A stretch of 64,000 nucleotides of DNA from Corynebacterium hindlerae (GTDB taxonomy: Bacteria; Actinomycetota; Actinomycetes; Mycobacteriales; Mycobacteriaceae): NCBI RefSeq assembly GCF_014117265.1, contig NZ_CP059833.1:2139069-2203068 (forward strand), read 5' to 3'. Below are positions 62,824 through 64,000 of the stretch, piece after piece. The position numbers and the translations under genes were made by a program. The notes under the pieces are model-generated. The model ran no database searches. It saw only the letters and a program-made list of their open reading frames with translations, and had not been told where the DNA came from. Position 1 is the first letter of the stretch, and every line of letters starts with the position of its first letter.

Positions 62824-64000
62824 ATGACGGAACGCGAAGAAGTCTTGGCAAAGGCCCGCGCTGCGAAAGCTATCACCGGTCAGGTGGCACAGCTGACCTC
62901 GGGACAAAAGAATGAGATCCTGCTGGCGGCTGCTGATCGGTTGGTGGCGCGCACCGCTGACATCCTTGCCGCAAATGAGCAGGATATCGCTGCGGGGCGC
63001 GAGGCCGGGCTAGCGGATTCTTTGATTGATCGCCTGGCGCTTTCTGAGGAGCGCATCGCCGGTATCGCAGGGGGCTTGCGTCAGGTGGCGGGGCTCACCG
63101 ATCCGGTAGGCGAGGTACTGCGCGGCAGTGTGATGCCGAATGGAATCCAGATGAAGCAGGTTCGGGTGCCACTGGGCGTGATGGGCATGGTGTACGAGGC
63201 CCGCCCGAATGTCACGGTGGATGCCTTTGGACTTGCGCTGAAGTCCGGCAATGTGGCGCTGCTGCGTGGGTCGAAGTCTGCACGGAACTCCAATGCATGC
63301 TTGGTGGAGATTCTGCAGTCCGTGCTGGTGGAGCATGGGGTGCCAGCGGAAGCAGTGCAGTTGCTGCCATGTGAGACCCACGAGAGCGTCCAGGACCTGA
63401 TTACCGCCCGCGGTTTGGTGGACGTGGTGATCCCGCGCGGAGGTGCGGGTCTGATTAACGCCGTGATCTTGGGCGCGACCGTGCCGACGATTGAAACCGG
63501 CACTGGTAACTGCCACGTTTACATTGACCGCGACGCGGATCCTGAGCAGGCGGTGTCGATCCTGCTGAATTCCAAGACCCGCCGGGTGAGCGTGTGCAAC
63601 GCTGCGGAAACCGTGCTCCTTGACTCCGCGTTGCCTGACCCAGCCGTGTTCATCACAGCTCTGCAAGAGGCCGGGGTGCGGGTGCATGGAGACGTCGACA
63701 AGCTAGGCGCGGATGTGCCTGCAACGGAGGAGGACTTTGCGGAGGAGTACCTCTCCATGGACATCGCAGCCGCGCTTGTCGACGGCGTAGACGGCGCAAT
63801 CGCGCACATCGCCGAATACTCGTCTGGCCACACCGAAGCGATCGTGACCAACAACATCGTGAGCGCGCAACGGTTTGCTGATGCCGTCGATTCCGCTGCC
63901 GTCATGATCAACGCTTCCACCGCATTCACCGACGGTGAACAGTACGGCATGGGCGCAGAAATCGGGATTTCTACCCAGAAACTTCACGCGCGGGGCCCGA
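62824..64000 (+). CDS. proA: Gamma-glutamyl phosphate reductase (partial, runs off right edge)
   Basis: The frame runs from the ATG at 62824 to the end of the window (392 codons; about 40 more expected). Aldehyde dehydrogenase fold with the catalytic Cys258 in SVCNAAE and EARPNVT near the N-terminal third. It reduces gamma-glutamyl phosphate to glutamate semialdehyde in proline synthesis, the step after proB. Confidence 0.95.
   Translation, partial: MTEREEVLAKARAAKAITGQVAQLTSGQKNEILLAAADRLVARTADILAANEQDIAAGREAGLADSLIDRLALSEERIAGIAGGLRQVAGLTDPVGEVLRGSVMPNGIQMKQVRVPLGVMGMVYEARPNVTVDAFGLALKSGNVALLRGSKSARNSNACLVEILQSVLVEHGVPAEAVQLLPCETHESVQDLITARGLVDVVIPRGGAGLINAVILGATVPTIETGTGNCHVYIDRDADPEQAVSILLNSKTRRVSVCNAAETVLLDSALPDPAVFITALQEAGVRVHGDVDKLGADVPATEEDFAEEYLSMDIAAALVDGVDGAIAHIAEYSSGHTEAIVTNNIVSAQRFADAVDSAAVMINASTAFTDGEQYGMGAEIGISTQKLHARGP

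Overview
The window is a chromosomal segment of a Corynebacterium (Mycobacteriales, mycolic-acid actinobacterium). Evidence is direct: a CmrA-type mycolate reductase next to orn and tRNA-His, paired clpP1-clpP2 with a ClgR-like box, Rv2466c-like thioredoxin-fold gene divergent from pepN, type II truncated haemoglobin glbO, actinobacterial RpiB with Ser in place of Cys, and the valS-folC-ndk-rne-rplU-rpmA-obg-proB-proA block shared with mycobacteria. The species was not determined.

Left end (1-7237): the right arm of a prophage or phage-like element integrated at the 3' end of a tRNA-Lys gene. From the tRNA inward it holds an immunity-type repressor (+ strand, ending inside the tRNA), a 110-bp divergent control region with four GCAACnGTTGC operators, an excisionase-like HTH gene, three tiny genes, a hairpin-rich non-coding stretch, a WhiB-like regulator, HNH nuclease, a probable cos region, small and large terminase, a CCHH zinc protein, portal, endolysin, two small membrane proteins and a prohead protease/capsid fusion that runs off the edge. 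No replication genes are seen.

7238-32900: core and semi-accessory chromosome. An L,D-transpeptidase, orn, cmrA, a CAP-domain protein, a DUF6882-like gene (possibly frameshifted), an intact IS3-family element, a CopD-CtaG copper/oxidase-assembly protein, ssb preceded by two consensus DnaA boxes, ettA, a thioesterase, glbO with an MscS channel, an LAxTG-anchored surface protein with two choice-of-anchor M domains, pepN, a DsbA-like oxidoreductase, a run of four lipoproteins (three MmpS-like and one HNH nuclease), a radical SAM/SPASM protein and rpiB.

32901-37010: a decayed island bounded by tRNA-Gly and tRNA-Pro, with phage-type regulators, a frameshifted small phage gene, one unknown acidic protein and a frameshifted IS256-family element.

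37011-64000: mainly core genes: tig, clpP1P2, clpX, a TetR regulator, mdh, a MerR regulator coupled to a membrane protein, valS, an Hsp70-like protein, folC, ndk, a secreted protein with a possible beta-pore-forming region, rne, rplU-rpmA-obg and the proline genes proB, proA (cut by the edge). Several unexplained palindromes and a possible small RNA lie between these genes. Most strong intrinsic terminators follow operon ends. Four convergent gene pairs overlap by exactly four bases.
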